In this document: positions 45,812 to 58,729 of the stretch, one piece after another
Layout: every line of letters begins with the position of its first letter
Position numbering within the stretch: the stretch's first letter is position 1
Source of the DNA: Cubamyces lactineus
Lineage: Eukaryota > Basidiomycota > Agaricomycetes > Polyporales > Polyporaceae
Assembly: GCA_022376465.1 (NCBI GenBank)
Contig: JACDTU010000034.1
Coordinates: forward strand, 1-64,000
DNA: 64,000 nucleotides
Direction of reading: 5' to 3'
Position numbers and translations under genes: made by a program
Notes under the pieces: model-generated
Database searches by the model: none
The model's input: the letters and a program-made list of their open reading frames with translations, nothing else
What the model was told of the DNA's origin: nothing

Positions 45812-47534
45812 GGCGGACGAGGGGGGCAGCGGCAGAGGGTGAGGAGGGGAAGGGGGAAGGAGGCGGAGGAGAGAGAGGCGGAAAGGGAGAAAGTGAGAGA
45901 GAGAGCGCGAGAGTGATCGGCCGCGGGAGGCGGTGTCCTGCCGTAGGGTTAGGGCTTCCCGGATCACTGTACTCCGAGCTAACGGGCGTCTGTCTCACCT
46001 TCCGTCTTCTCCTCGTCCCTCTCCTCCGCCCACGCCCTTTATACCCACCCCTCATGGTTTCTCCGTGTACAGATACAGCGTGATGCGTTCTTAGCATGCA
46101 GAAGCAAGGAAGATAGGGGAAGTGGTCGTAGCAGGATGCACCAGTTGATGGTCGATAACCAACCGGAGGGTGCTAACGAATCCACTCCGCCTGACAGATC
46201 TCTGACGGTCTCCGACTAATACTCGCTCACATGAATCCTGCGTTCGGCCCCCTCTCTTCCGGTCCTCCCCATCTTCCAACCATCCACCGCGCTGTCATGG
46301 TCATCTACTTCGTCTATCACGTCTTCTGCGCCGCTCACCTCTGCTGCGCTACTACTGGTTTCGACGACTGGCTGGCCTCATATTCTGCAACGTGTTCATA
46401 CGCTTCTCCTGATATATGTCTCTCGGGTCAGCCTGAGGTTGCCTTGCTGTCCGCGTAGACCACCACCTCAATGCAAGCACATTTCAAGCCCGAGTTCACC
46501 CCTCTCCTCTCCTATCTCCCTATAGGAGCTCCGTCTCGGATCCTCACTGTCTCTATATCAATGCTGGACTGCCTCAATCTGTTATCCCTCTTGTTCCAAC
46601 TCTATCCCTCGTCCAAGTCTTCACGCGCCGTTCGTTAGACTTGATTGAGCCTTACTGTCTCGCTGTGCACATTGCACACCAGCATCTTGACGTCTACTCC
46701 TACCGTATCCCTGTCTTGCTCCCGCGCGCATCTCCTCCACTGACTCACGATTGTTAGGCTATCCGCCACCCGCGTCCCACTGTGAAACACACTTCGTCGA
46801 TCCTTCATACGTCCGCCGCATGCTGAGCATGCGTAACATCCCCGGTAATCCCGGTAATCCTCTGTTGTTTCCACCCTCCGTAAGTCACCCGCCACGGGCT
46901 ACAACTGTTATAACGTCGCTGGGAAATACAGGTCAACTGCCCTGGGAGCGAGCGCAGATCGTTTCACAGGTTGTGGGCTGAGTTACGCGGATCTGGATGC
47001 TACCCGTACCTGTGGGCGTCAGTCGCATTCAGGTCCAACGATTGGAAATAGCAGTGCTCCTGCTCACCACGAGTGCGCTACAGCGAAAGACGTTGCTGTG
47101 AACACGCGGTACGTCTCGGCCAGCACGGGAGTCCAACGTACTTGTTTATCCTAGACGACTACTGCATGAGTCGGGCACTATGGCCAGCATGAGTTAGGTT
47201 CGCAGTCCAGGTGTCCGACGATGACTCAACGCCGAGGTGCCCGGTGGCCTGCAAAGACCTCGTCGCGTTCAGTGATAAGGTACAGATACATTGAAGCAAT
47301 CGTTACAACCTGGACCACAGCCCCTGATCAACAGTACTCCTCGACGCTAGCGCTGAGTACATACCAAGGGGGGGGCGCCATAGTAGATGTATGCGGCATT
47401 GCGCGGCGCAGTAAGTGCCTCTCGTGCTTCTCGTAACTTTCTTCTACGCGTCGCACAAACGACTTCGTTCCCTCGTCCCCCCTCTAACAGCAACAGTACC
47501 ATCTCCGCACTGCTACTCACCTCAGAACGCTCAT
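45812..47534. other. Intergenic region, no gene identified
   Basis: About 1.7 kb between the divergent starts of the G-alpha gene (-) and the beta-trefoil-like copy 2 (+). The G-alpha leader is CT-rich on its strand (GA-rich on + at 45835-45920). Short frames in 46230-46980 have no recognisable motif. Confidence 0.4.
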
Positions 47535-49226
47535 ATGACTTCCAAGCCGTTCTGGCCCGTTCCCGGTGGCAGCTACGTCCTCATGCACGCCGAAGGCAAG
47601 AACGCCCTCACCCTCGTCGACATCGATGGGGAGCCCACGCTCGATTGTCGCGAGCTGCGCCTCGAGCCCAACCAACAGGTCCGTCTTCCGTCGCTCTCCT
47701 CTACGCAGACAGCTGATGCCCATACTCCTCGCTGACCGCTTGCGCCGTCACCGCTCTGGCCGACACTGACTAGTGGACGTTCATCGACACCGGACACGGC
47801 TTCGCGATCCAGTGCTGCCAGACAAGCAAAGACAACCGACGGTTCTACCTAGCGATCACCGGCGGCCTCGAGCAGCACAAGACGCAGATCGTGCCCAGCA
47901 CGACCCCGCTGAGCTTCTACATCACCGTCGTAGACGGCGGAATCACGTAGGGCATCTTCAACCGTTACCGCAGGCACTGTGGCTTTGACTCCGCCCGCAC
48001 GCTGACCGGTTTTTTTCTTCGTGTAGTATCGCTTGGCCAGAGAGCCAGTTCGTCATTGAGCTGGGCGACCGCAGATATGGGCCCAACGCTGGTAAGGTAA
48101 GCAACGGGAGTACGCGGGAGCTTCAAGCTCAGCACTTACCTGGCCTTGCCGCTGGCGCTGGTCCTGACGCCTAACTCATCTTCCAATGGAAGGTCCGGCT
48201 AGGCAAACTCGCCAACGGGCTCCAACCACACCCAGGCGCGCTTTGGCATTTCTCTTGCTGCGGCGGACCCAGGCTCTCTGCGCCTACAGAGACCCGGCAG
48301 ACTGAACTTCGGCCAGAAGCTAGCTCAGCGTCCATCGCACTGCGGCCCCCGGCCAACGACAGCCACACAACCACGAACACGGACACCGAGTTTCACGTTT
48401 TGACTGACGGGAGCGGGGAGATGGCGCTCCAGCTCGACCGCATATCCGGGAAGCTCATCAAGCTCCGCGCCAGAAATCAGGACTGGGCTCAACAGATGCG
48501 CACCCATAGCCTCACTCAACACCCGTGCCTCCCCATGCATAACCACCTCCTACTTGGCTCTGTAAATGGTGACGTCGAGTGTGAGCTGAGTCGACCCTTC
48601 TACGACACCCGACATAGTGGCGCTTCGTGCCGAGCGGCGCGGGGTACATCATCGAGACGCGCATCGCAGCAAGATTCCCTGCTCAGGCTGGCGACAACGG
48701 CGATGACGGGCCCCTCTACCTCACCGTGGACGGTCCCGCGCAGCCGGGCGCCATTGTCGTCGCCTCGCGCTTCCCTGTCAGCTGGCGCGTCCAACGCAGC
48801 GAGACGAACAAGGACGCATTGCGGTGAGCCTCTTCTCTTCCACGCCATCTACAGCTGCATCTCCGAACGCATCCGGATACCCGGTGGTGGACGGACGCTG
48901 ACTTCCACCTGCGCCCGCGCCGTTTTGCAGTGTGTTTTGGCCGGGCACGAACTTGCTCGTGAGCTGGCCGGGCCCGCGAATCTTGGCGTGGCGTGCGAGC
49001 GAGCGTTACGATTGTGTGAGTTCCTTCTTCCGCGCGTGTTCACAGTGCAAGCTGCAAAGCCTTTGCTGGCGGCAACGAGCTGCCAGTGCCATGCTGCGTC
49101 CTGTGCCAATGTGGAGAGTGGAGTGCTTATGCTCGCACCTAGCTCATCTTGGCCGAGGGCGACCGCGACGACGGGCCGCTGACCACGTGGACCGACGTGG
49201 TGATGCCTGAATCAGAGAGTCCTTGA
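47535..49226 (+). CDS. Beta-trefoil-like protein, possibly ricin-B-type lectin (copy 2)
   Basis: Seven exons: 47535..47678, 47774..47946, 48027..48096, 48193..48561, 48618..48823, 48931..49015, 49143..49226; 376 residues. Paralogue of the gene at 22542 with the same intron order and phases. Shared landmarks: NALTLVDIDGEPTL, WTFIDTGHGFAIQCC, IAWPESQFVIELG, WRFVPSGAGYIIETR, LYLTVDG, FWPGTNLLVSW, LILAEGDRDDGPLTTW. The donor ending exon 4 (CTTGGCTCT/GTAAAT at 48562) was chosen because it is the one that keeps frame; it is the least certain junction. No signal peptide. Lectin or inhibitor function is a guess from W-x-F ... YL-x-V repeats. Confidence 0.72.
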
Positions 49227-50603
49227 ATCTCTTGAGGAAGCGGATGAATGACTAGTTGATAGGCCAGATTCGTCGAAGACAAGGTGTCTGTTGTGTTGTG
49301 TTATCACTACCTCCTAGGATGCAGGCTGCAGGTATGGAGCGAGCAGTCTCAATGGTTACCAAAGAAATTCAGACGTGACGAGACCAGTGAATAAAACTTC
49401 GCCTCGATGCGGTGTGCTGCACACGTATTAACGTTTAGCGGTTCCTACTGATATCTGTGTCGCAAAACTTCGACTCCGATCATTCGAGCAACGCCACCCG
49501 AGTCGAGGTCCGTCGCATGATGTACTGACGAGGCGATTGAGGCATCGGGCTCAGTTTACATGGAGGCTCCCCCAAAATGTCAGCAAGACTCTGCTGTACA
49601 TCTGCTACCACACCGCGAAACTTTACGTGAAATCGCTAACCTCCTGGGAGCCAGAGGCGCAGATCCTCAATTTCGGGAAGTATCATAGCTAGACCCGTCC
49701 TCAAGACCAGCTGCGCGCTCGATGTGCTCAGGCACCCAGCCTCATGTTTCTGCTTCGTCTTCCATGCCCGGGGGCAAGGGCATCTTCAATGTACTCCCAC
49801 GCAGGTTGTTGGAGGAAGAGGGGCCTGGGTCGCAAAAAGAACAATGACGCCGCCGTGCGCCTCAATGGTAACTTAATCGATTACACAAGTGAGTATCAAC
49901 ACCTCTACTCTTCAATGACTTGCGAGAGGGAACTCTAGCTGCACGGCCGAGGACTCAACACCCTTGAGGGTGTACAGGATGCCGGGAAGATGGTCGGACA
50001 CCAGGTGTTCACCAGCTCCGACAAGTGAGGTAAGTATCTATCGTTGGCCACTGCTGCTCCGCGTTTGTTTGACCTTCTTCGGATGCCAGCAGGGAAGGGG
50101 GACAGATCTTAGAAAGGCTGGGGCACGCGGCTTTGCTCAAGTTTACAAAACCCGCGATTCACGCATATGCCGGTGCAACTCTGCACAACGTGGCGAAGAG
50201 CTTGGGTGCTTTGCATCGGACAGCCTGCGTAATTATTTGTCGGCAGTGCGGCCGGTGTCTCGATGCAAGCAAGCATAGTAACTCCGCACACATCCACCTC
50301 GCACCAGGTGACCCATGACTGGCCTCCTTCGAGCGATAAACCTGCTCAAAGCACGTTAGCCCCTCAAATGCCACGGCTATTATGGAAGGGCTTCCCCTCG
50401 ACAGACGACGCTTGCAAAGGCGGCTCCCACACGAAAACTCCACAAGGTTCAAACGGACAAATCTTTACCTCAACATTCCGTACCCCGCTCTTGCGGAGCA
50501 GGAGCGTAGGCTTCTCTAACAGCATACTCTAACAGTATAAGTAACCCCCCTGGTCTGCGAACTCTGCCTCCAAGCAATCGTGCTTTGACCCCAGTCTGAC
50601 ACC
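49227..50603. other. Intergenic region, no gene identified
   Basis: About 1.4 kb between the beta-trefoil-like copy 2 and decarboxylase copy B (both +). No convincing frame, repeat or RNA gene. Confidence 0.4.
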
Positions 50604-53600
50604 ATGTCTAGCAAAGCCCAATCGTCCCCTTTCCACACCAGCGCCCACGACGCTATCTCAGCGTGCTTCCTCGGTCCTCGTGCAGAGAACTTCGCCATCC
50701 TCGAGGAGCTCTTCCATGGTGCGCTGGCTGACCATGCGCAGACTCGCATTGACTACAAACCGGGCGATGGGGTCAGTGTCATCTTGTACGACAGAATTTT
50801 CCCGTAGCTGAATTACATCTCCGCCCAGGACTTCATTACCTCGTCGATGCAGGCGACAGAGCAGTTCCAAAGCACTACCGACAACCTTCGTACCCAGGCG
50901 AAGTATGTTAGCGATTTGCTGAACACCTACTCCATTCCGTTCTTTTCTACCCGGTACATGGGCCACATGTGTATGGAAACGTAAGGCGAATCCCAGTTTT
51001 GCTTCGCTCACGGTCTAACACACTCGTTCGCAGGTCTATGCCTTCGATGCTTGGATGGATGATCACCATCCTCTTCAACCCAAACAATGTACGTCTCGAA
51101 AGTACACCGTCATCATAATCGTCATTGCTGACGAGGATGACAGGTCGCATTCGAAGCCAGTCCGATCACAACCCTGATCGAACTCGAGGTCGGACAGCAG
51201 CTTTCCGGGATGCTTGGATACACCGAAGAGAACAACATAACGCCTTGGGGGCACATTGCTACCGACGGAACAGTTGCCAACATGGAGTCAATGTGGTATG
51301 TGAACTGCCATTCTCCTTCACAGTATCGGTTGGAAGTTCATCGCATGTCCGTCATTACACAGGGCCGGTAAGCAGTCTTGTACCTTGAAAATACGCATAT
51401 CTTATCCAGGCTTTCAGCGCGGAATCTCAAGTTCTATCCCCTTTCCATCCATGCTGCAATGACCAAGGATGACATGCCTCTCGCATTCATTGCTGATTCG
51501 TTCACGGTCACGACTTGCGACGAACCAAACACGCCTCAGCTCCTGTGTCAACTTTCGCCCTGGCAGCTACTCAACCTGACTCCCGACATCGTTCTGGGCA
51601 TCGCCGACAGGCTCGCGGCTGATTATGGGATTACCTCCGACTTCCTCGCCAAGGCTTTGCAGCCATATCTTGCCCAAACTACCGGCAAGGATAAGCTCAT
51701 GAAAATGTACGAAATCGAAACCGAACCCTTGTACTTGATCTCGAACACCAAGCACTACTCTTGGCCGAAGGCAGCGGGTGAGTTGCTGTTCCGACCTCGG
51801 CCAGGACGTTGCGCTGCTAACGATAGTCGTGTAGCATTGGTCGGCATCGGATCCGAGAACTGCGTAGACGTCAAGGTCGACAACAACGCACGCGTCGACA
51901 TCGATGCTCTCACCGCTCATCTCCAGGACTGCGTCAGGGTCAAGCGCGCCGTGTACGCCGTCGTCGCCATTATTGGCTCTACCGAGGAGGGCGCCGTCGA
52001 CCCACTCGATCAGATCCTCGCACTGAAACCCCAGTTCGCTGAGCAAGGGCTCTCCTTCCTGGTGCACGCCGACGCAGCCTGGGGCGGATACTACGCGAGC
52101 ATGCTCCGCGAGCGCCCGGTACCGATGATTGGGCTCCCCAAGGAAGGCGAGGATCCTGACCGCGACTTCGTGCCCAGCATCACGCTTCGCGACAGCACGG
52201 TGGATCAGTTCAAGGCGCTCGCGCGGACGGACTCGATCACCATCGACCCGCACAAGGCAGGGTACATCCCCTATCCCGCTGGTGGTCTGTGCTACCGCGA
52301 TGGGAGGATGCGCTTCTTGCTCACCTGGTCGGCGCCGTACCTCCACCAAGGAGACAAGGGTGAGAGCATCGGCATATACGGCATCGAGGGCAGGTAGGTC
52401 ATCTATTAGGCCTATGACATATATCACGATCTTATGGGCGTGCAATCAGCAAACCCGGTGCGCCTGCTGTGGCGTGCTACCTGCACCACAGTGTCCTTGG
52501 TCTACACAAGGAAGGCCATGGAGCTCTTCTCGGTGAGGCCTCCTTCACCTGCCGCCGGGTAAGGCACAATGTTTTCTACGACAGGACAAGATGCTCACTG
52601 CAATACAGTTCGCCGCATACTGGTCAGCGATGTCCGACGATACGACCGACTTCATCGTCGTCCCATTCAACCCCGTGGAGAAAGAGTCTGACAAGACGAT
52701 CATCCGCGAGCGCATTCTCGGCAAATCCAACGAGGAGATCGTGGATGACACGGAGGCGTTCAACGTGCTCCGCACGCTCGGTTCGGACCTCAACATCAAC
52801 GCGTTCGCGTGCAACTTCCGGATCAACGGAAAAGTGAACGACGACGTCGAAGAGGCCAACTACCTCAACAATCGCGTCTTCAGTCGGTTCTCCGTCACTA
52901 GCCCAAAGGTCGATCCCAAGACTGTCGATCTATTCTTGAGCTCGACGGTATTCGCGCAAGACGACTATGGAGACTGTGTCAGGAACTTCCAAACGTACGT
53001 CATTGAGCTTGTTATCCAGGCGCACCTCGGCTTACAGCGATCTGGACAGGCGTATGGGACTTGAGACGGACTCCCGTCAGGACTTGTTCGTACTCCGCAA
53101 CGTAGTCATGTCGCCCTTCCAGTCTGCGGGCGACTTTGTCCAAACTCTAGCAGAGACGTTCCAAGCGGGTCTAGAGGAAGAGGTCAAGGTAAGAGCAGAA
53201 CGCGCTAGGTATCATGGTATCCAACCGTACCTGACATGAACGCCGCACGCGCCCTCCCCCCATTACGCGATCCAGAACGTCGTTGCCCGGAACACGGTGT
53301 CGCCGCAGATTCACGACTTTACCATGCAGGGCATCCATACCTTGTATCTCGCCTACTGCCCTCTGTTCTACCACGTCAATGGCCGTCAACAGCTGATCCT
53401 CTCTGTCAAGTTCTCGAGCGCTATCAGTGCGACGGAATACAAGGTGGCGCGATCGGCACATCCCAATGTTCCGTTCAAGTTGAGCACCCACGGGAAGACA
53501 ACTATCGACGACATCCTGAGCGCCAAGAAACTCGTTGGAGATATCACTGCGGGCAGGTCAGTGCGAACATCTTTGCTTTATTCAGAGTGGACTAGCATCT

Positions 53601-54225
53601 CACGAACTACAATCCGTACGATTATAGCACCGTTCGCATTCCCTCTGTCACGTTCACGATTACATCCGTCGTGAAGGACCGCCCGCTCAACTCCCGCTGG
53701 CGGGACCAGAAGTACCCCGGGGGGTACACGCCGTTCTACCTGTACGGATCGCAGACGGAGCAGCATGTCGACCACATGCTCCTCCGCGCCCCTAACGCTC
53801 AGATCACGTCCGACCTCATTACGCTCAATTGCCAGCCCGCGCTCACGGCAGACCAGCTGGCGCGCGGCGTCATCGCGCACCTGAACCGCCCCGAGGACGT
53901 CATGCAGCCGCTCACCAGCGACTCCGCCGCGTTCTTCAAGCCCGGCACGTCTTTCAACGTGACGATCTACGCGGATGACAACGCGCCGGACGCGCACGGC
54001 CCTGGCCTCTCGACGGGCGGGCAGGAGATCGCGCAGGGGACGCTGAGCCTGGGACGGGCCGTGTTTTACGACTCCAAGATACTCAACACGGAGGACTTCG
54101 CTGCGACTGGGGTGAGGGTCTCTCGGTACACGTCCACCAAGATGTCCGATTCTATCAGGGAGGAGTGGCATACGGTGGTCCGGGGAGCACTTGGCATCGC
54201 CCGTGGTGCTGCCGCTACCAAGTGA
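50604..54225 (+). CDS. Large PLP-dependent group II decarboxylase (copy B)
   Basis: Eleven exons: 50604..50771, 50829..50980, 51034..51088, 51144..51295, 51410..51777, 51835..52393, 52450..52558, 52609..52994, 53038..53188, 53276..53556, 53628..54225; 992 residues, all phases consistent. Motifs: TPWGHIATDGTVANMESMW near the substrate pocket, KHYSWPKAA, HADAAWGGYYASMLRE, and the Schiff-base lysine in DPHKAGYIPYPAGG (about residue 439). It should decarboxylate an aromatic or acidic amino acid in the cytosol; the substrate is not predictable. The C-terminal half beyond the usual 500 residues (blocks ACNFRINGKVNDDVEEANYL, YLAYCPLFYHVNGRQQLIL, DRPLNSRWRD) is shared with copy A, so it is a family trait. 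Intact, unlike copy A. Confidence 0.93.
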
Positions 54226-54916
54226 AGCTGCGCACACCATTCTTTGTACGACAGTCGTGGTATGTAGTGGGTAGGCGTGAGGGTATCAGAGCCGAATGTG
54301 CTGTGTTCATGATACATTTCTTGACTCGAGTTTCGTCGTTTGCCTCGACGTACGAACAGAGTATTTCGTCCTCATTAGATGCTGTACCAGTTGTTCGAGA
54401 GGTCATACTATGCTTGGATGCCGCAGTGACCGCGTGTGAAGCACTTCCACGGTGCACCTCATGGACGCTCGATTACTGAACTTGGACTTGGAATATGCAT
54501 GATGCTGTTCAACTTCAAAGCACGCGATGGGTTGTTAAGATCTAGACTCTGGAGACACCCGTCAGAGTCGAAAATCCGCTCCGGAAATGCTGACTTGACG
54601 TACGTCCACAACGCACATGCCGGCTTCAGAGAATGGCTGACTTTGAGTCGAGTGATGTTATAAAGCACCCGACTTGTGGGATAAGTATACGAGAGATGTT
54701 GGAAATGCGCCAGTGGTTTAAAAGGGTGGAAGGCTCATTTAGCGCCCGTGTGAGTGCACGCGACTCGGGCGCTTGAGAGGACCCTTGTGTTTCTCCTCTC
54801 CCTCCACCGCGTTCTCCGAGTCCGTCCATCAAGCTCGTCCTGGCTTGCCATCCTCCTCCTTGACGCGTTCACCCGCCGCGTATCAACTTACGTATACTGG
54901 AAACAGCAATTTCATT
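54226..54916. other. Intergenic region upstream of NUP84
   Basis: About 690 bases between decarboxylase copy B and the Nup84 start. No gene seen; a frame open from 54773 precedes the chosen ATG but has no family similarity and is probably leader. Confidence 0.45.
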
Positions 54917-57900
54917 ATGACGGAATCTCTGTACGCGTCCTGCGCGGAGGTTCTCTCCGTCTGCCAAGCCAATAAGGACAACCTCGAGGCTCTCCTCCAT
55001 CCCGAGACAGGGTTTGCGCCCAAATTGCGCCAAATATGCGATTCACAGTACGTACAAACCATAGCTCCCACAGACCACACCCATACGCATCTCGTGCAGA
55101 TTAGCAGAACTACAGGACAGTGCAGGAGTGGATACCTCAGTTTCAATATCTGAACTCGAAGCTCTCAAGATGGAGAGCGACACCTGGGCACTACTGCAAG
55201 CTCTGATGTCGTATGTACACGCAATTAGAATGTTTCTTCTTTGAGCTCACAGTCACAAGGCTACGGAAAACGACCCCTCCGGAATACCCCCGCCCACGAG
55301 AGCTTCTCGCCGCAAATCCCTACACGCCACCAGCCACGCTCGCACAATCCATCATGCACTCCTCCCCTCTTCTCTCCGAACTTGTCGTCGTACGCGAATG
55401 GCTTCATGATTCCGCGCCTTCCCCCGCTTCTATCGACCCTGGTGCCACCAATGGCTATTGGCGCTTCACGCGAAACGCGCTCCTGCAAGGCAAGCGAACA
55501 GGGAGAACGGGCGCAGGTCTTGTCACAGAGCTGGACCCTGATGCGGTGAACCGGGACGGGGTAGAAGAGAAGGGTTTGGCACCGGACGATGCCGTAAGTA
55601 CTCTTCTTGCAGCCCTGAAGTACCCCTCGCATCTCAGCCTGAGTGTTCAATTCTGAATATTCTCACTAGGCATACGAGAAAGCCGTGCTACAAGCGCTGT
55701 ATGCTCATGTACGCGCAGGCCAGCTCGAAGAAGCGCTTGAGCTATGTCGGAAAGCTAACCAGTCATGGCGTGCTGCGAGCATACGCGGAGCACTTCTCTT
55801 CCAATGGCGCGCGATCGGTATGTTATGCTATTTGTACCTAGGATTCGCTATGAACGTTTGTTCGCAGCCAACGAACCTCGAGAAGCCGACGCGATGGACG
55901 ACGAGGAGGCGGAGGACTCGCACCAATGGCGCGGGAACGTGCGGCGGAGGCTATGGAAGAAGGTCTGCTCGCAAGCAGCGTTGAGCGTGAGTCCTCATAC
56001 TTCCCGAACGGCGCGCGTGTCTTGATATGCGTATCTCGTTGCAAGTCATCACTATCCCCGACAGAGCGGGCGCTTTATGCAGCGCTCGCGCCGACCGCTC
56101 AGACTGCCATCTCCCTGAAGGCGGTTGCCCGGACATGGGAGGACCACTTATGGACACTCATCAGTCTCGCGTGCGAGGAGCGACTGAGTGTCGGGCTCGC
56201 TTCGATCGAGCGTGAGTGCTTCTGGGAAAACGGGCTGGGTGCTCTGGAAGGAGGCGCGGCCGCGCTTGTGCCAAGGGACGCAGGGGATGAGGCGGATGAA
56301 GAGTGGGAGCACGAAGTCATTCAGGCGTTGGAGGGGTTGTCCAACGTCCAGGTAACTGAAGGGTGAGCACATCATAGCCCCGAGCTTGCCTAGCAGCTAT
56401 CGCTCATGCGTATTGGCAGCGCACCCGCAGACAACCCGTACCACGTCTCGCAATTACACATCATCCTCGACAGAACAGATGCGCTGCTGGAGGCTTTCGC
56501 AGGCGGGTTGCAAGAGGGTACCTATATCTCATCACCAGAGTATGTCTGTGCCTCCTCAGAGCGTGAGACAATGTCATCTCATGGTATACGGGTAGGTATA
56601 CGACCATGACGCGCTTCTTCGCGCACTTGTGCTTGTTCCTCCAGATGATCGACATGCCCGTCTCGCCCTACGCCACGCAAGTCATTCTCGAAGCATATCT
56701 CCAAGTTCTCGAGGTAACGTACACTGTGACAACTCGTCTTACTTGTGTCTGACTTTGGATGTAGGCTGCCGGCCAGCGCGAGCTGATCGCTATGTACGCC
56801 GGGGCACTCGGCGACAACGCGGTGGAGCGGTATGCGCTCTTCCTCACCTCGCTTGAACTGTCCGCAGACGTCCATGAACGACGGCTTGCCCTCACACGTG
56901 CTCGTGAGCACGGACTCGATATCGAGCGTGTCGCGGTTGTGACGGCGGAGCGTACAATCGAGAAGGCGTTCACCGTACGTCGCCAGCTTTCCATCTCGGC
57001 ATCGCGTTATTCGTCTGCGATTTAACACGATGTGATTTATGACGCAGATTCTACCACCACCAAAAGGCGCGTTGCCATTCATCTCTGCGATGGAGCCCCC
57101 ACCAAGCGAGGCAGAGTGGTTGCTCGTACGGTCGATCGAATGGACAACATTCCTCGAATCGACATACGACACCGCGCTCGAACAAGCCAACGTCATTCTC
57201 CGCTACTTCCTCGGTACGTCTTCACCCTCGCCCCTTCCCCTCTATCCGATTTCCCCCCTTCCATCCGCATATATGGACTGCTGACTCGTTCTCTACGCAC
57301 ACAGGCCACGGGCGCGTGCAGGTGGCGAAGATCCTGCTGGACATGCTCCCGCCAGAGCTCGGCACGCTGCGTGACCCAGAGGAAGAGGCGACAGAGTACA
57401 TGCACTACCGCCAGTTCTTCGGCGTCTGGGACGCACTTGCACGCGTCGTCGAGTGCGAGGCGCTCGAGCAGCCGCAGATGAACAAGGAGACGCGCGTGGC
57501 GTGGTTGGACGACTACAAGGTACGCTCGCCTATGCAGTACTCCTTTATCAAGGGTTAACTTCAGCTGACATTTGACGTTGTGTAGACGTTGATCGAGCAG
57601 GCGCGCGAGCAAGTCGTGAAGCTGCTCACCACGGACTGGCTCGTCTCCGACGTGGAGACTCGCCCCAGCAGTACGTTTCTCTTCCCTGTTTCCCCAGGGG
57701 GTCCACCGGGCTTATGATCAATTTACTAAACGCAGACGCCAAGCGCCACCGCGACCTTGTACGCATCCGCCAGATTTACATCCCCGAGCTCATTCTCCGC
57801 CTCCACACCATCCTCGTCGCGTCGCGCGGCCGTATTCCTGAGTACGTCTCTCTTCTACCACTCCCTTTCCTCAATCTCTTCTCATTCCCTTCCTCGACGC

Positions 57901-58107
57901 TGACGCTGTTTGATTGATGTGTGCAGGAACCTCAAGCACGCGCTCTCGCTCGTCAACGTCGTCGCGGACTCGCGCTACCGGCTGTACGACGACTTCTCCG
58001 CGCAGGCCGGACGCCGGCTCGGCGACTACCTCGGCGCGGTACGGCACGCGGTCTTGGCGGGCTTGGAGGGTGGAGGCTCGGATCCGTTCAGGATACTTAC
58101 CGTGTAG
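54917..58107 (+). CDS. NUP84: Nucleoporin Nup84/Nup107, Y-complex scaffold of the nuclear pore
   Basis: Fourteen exons: 54917..55047, 55100..55210, 55260..55593, 55670..55817, 55868..55986, 56067..56362, 56420..56539, 56596..56713, 56765..56974, 57048..57213, 57305..57519, 57586..57670, 57736..57841, 57927..58107; 779 residues with every phase consistent. Nup84/Nup107 is an alpha-solenoid subunit of the outer-ring Y complex. Recognisable stretches: ELLAANPYTPPATLAQSIMH, LLSELVVVREWLHD, GYWRFTRNALLQGK, ALELCRKANQSWRAASIRGA, RTWEDHLWTLISLACEERL, AYLQVLEAAGQRELIAMYAG, YRQFFGVWDAL and the C-terminal RLHTILVASRGRIPENLK. Length is normal for the family. The acceptors of exons 3, 6 and 8 were chosen because nearer AGs break the frame. 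Confidence 0.9.
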
Positions 58108-58214
58108 ACTTGTTACTTCGTGTGCTGGATGTGTTCTTACTGTACTTGTCGCTATCGAGCTCCTCGTCTGCTAGGAAGCGCGCCGTGCTGCACCGGCGCG
58201 GTATGGAATTAATA

Positions 58215-58305
58215 TCCCGTTTAGCTCAGTTGGTAGAGCGCGTCACTAGTATTTGCCGATAAGCATGCTATGACGAGGTCAGTCGTTCGAGTCGGCTAAT
58301 GGGAA
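58215..58305 (+). tRNA. tRNA-Thr(AGT), with 18-nt intron
   Basis: Folds as a tRNA: acceptor TCCCGTT / AATGGGA, D arm TAGCTCAGTTGGTAGAGC, anticodon stem CGTCA / TGACG, T arm AGTCG-TTCGAGT-CGGCT. Anticodon AGT is at 58248..58250 in loop CTAGTA; the intron is 58252..58269, one base after the anticodon as in nuclear tRNAs. The A and B box promoters are internal. Confidence 0.93.
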
Positions 58306-58729
58306 TACATTTTGCATCTCCACACAGTTTACCATTCAATGGTATCTAATTGTGAAGTGCAGAGATGAAGGAATACGGAGTGCAGAGATGAGGAGCACAG
58401 GGTGTAATTCTACTGATTAGTACCACAAATGTATCACTATGTAAGGTGCTTCACTTATGATTGATAGCCTTACAGATAGCAACTGAGTTTCATCACTCCA
58501 CCCTGGCTGGTGGTCATTATGGGGAGAATTGCAGACATATGTCATTAGAAACCGAGTTGAATCTCTGTTCATATTAAATCTGGTATTTTGGACTTGAGTT
58601 TGAGCTGCCTGAAGTTGGTATATGATAATAAGTTACTATGTGGAGCATGCCAGTTCACCCTATAGAACCAGGAAGGCCCTGGAGACATGTACTGGCACTG
58701 TGGGACCAAACACGGGTGAAAAGCACCGG

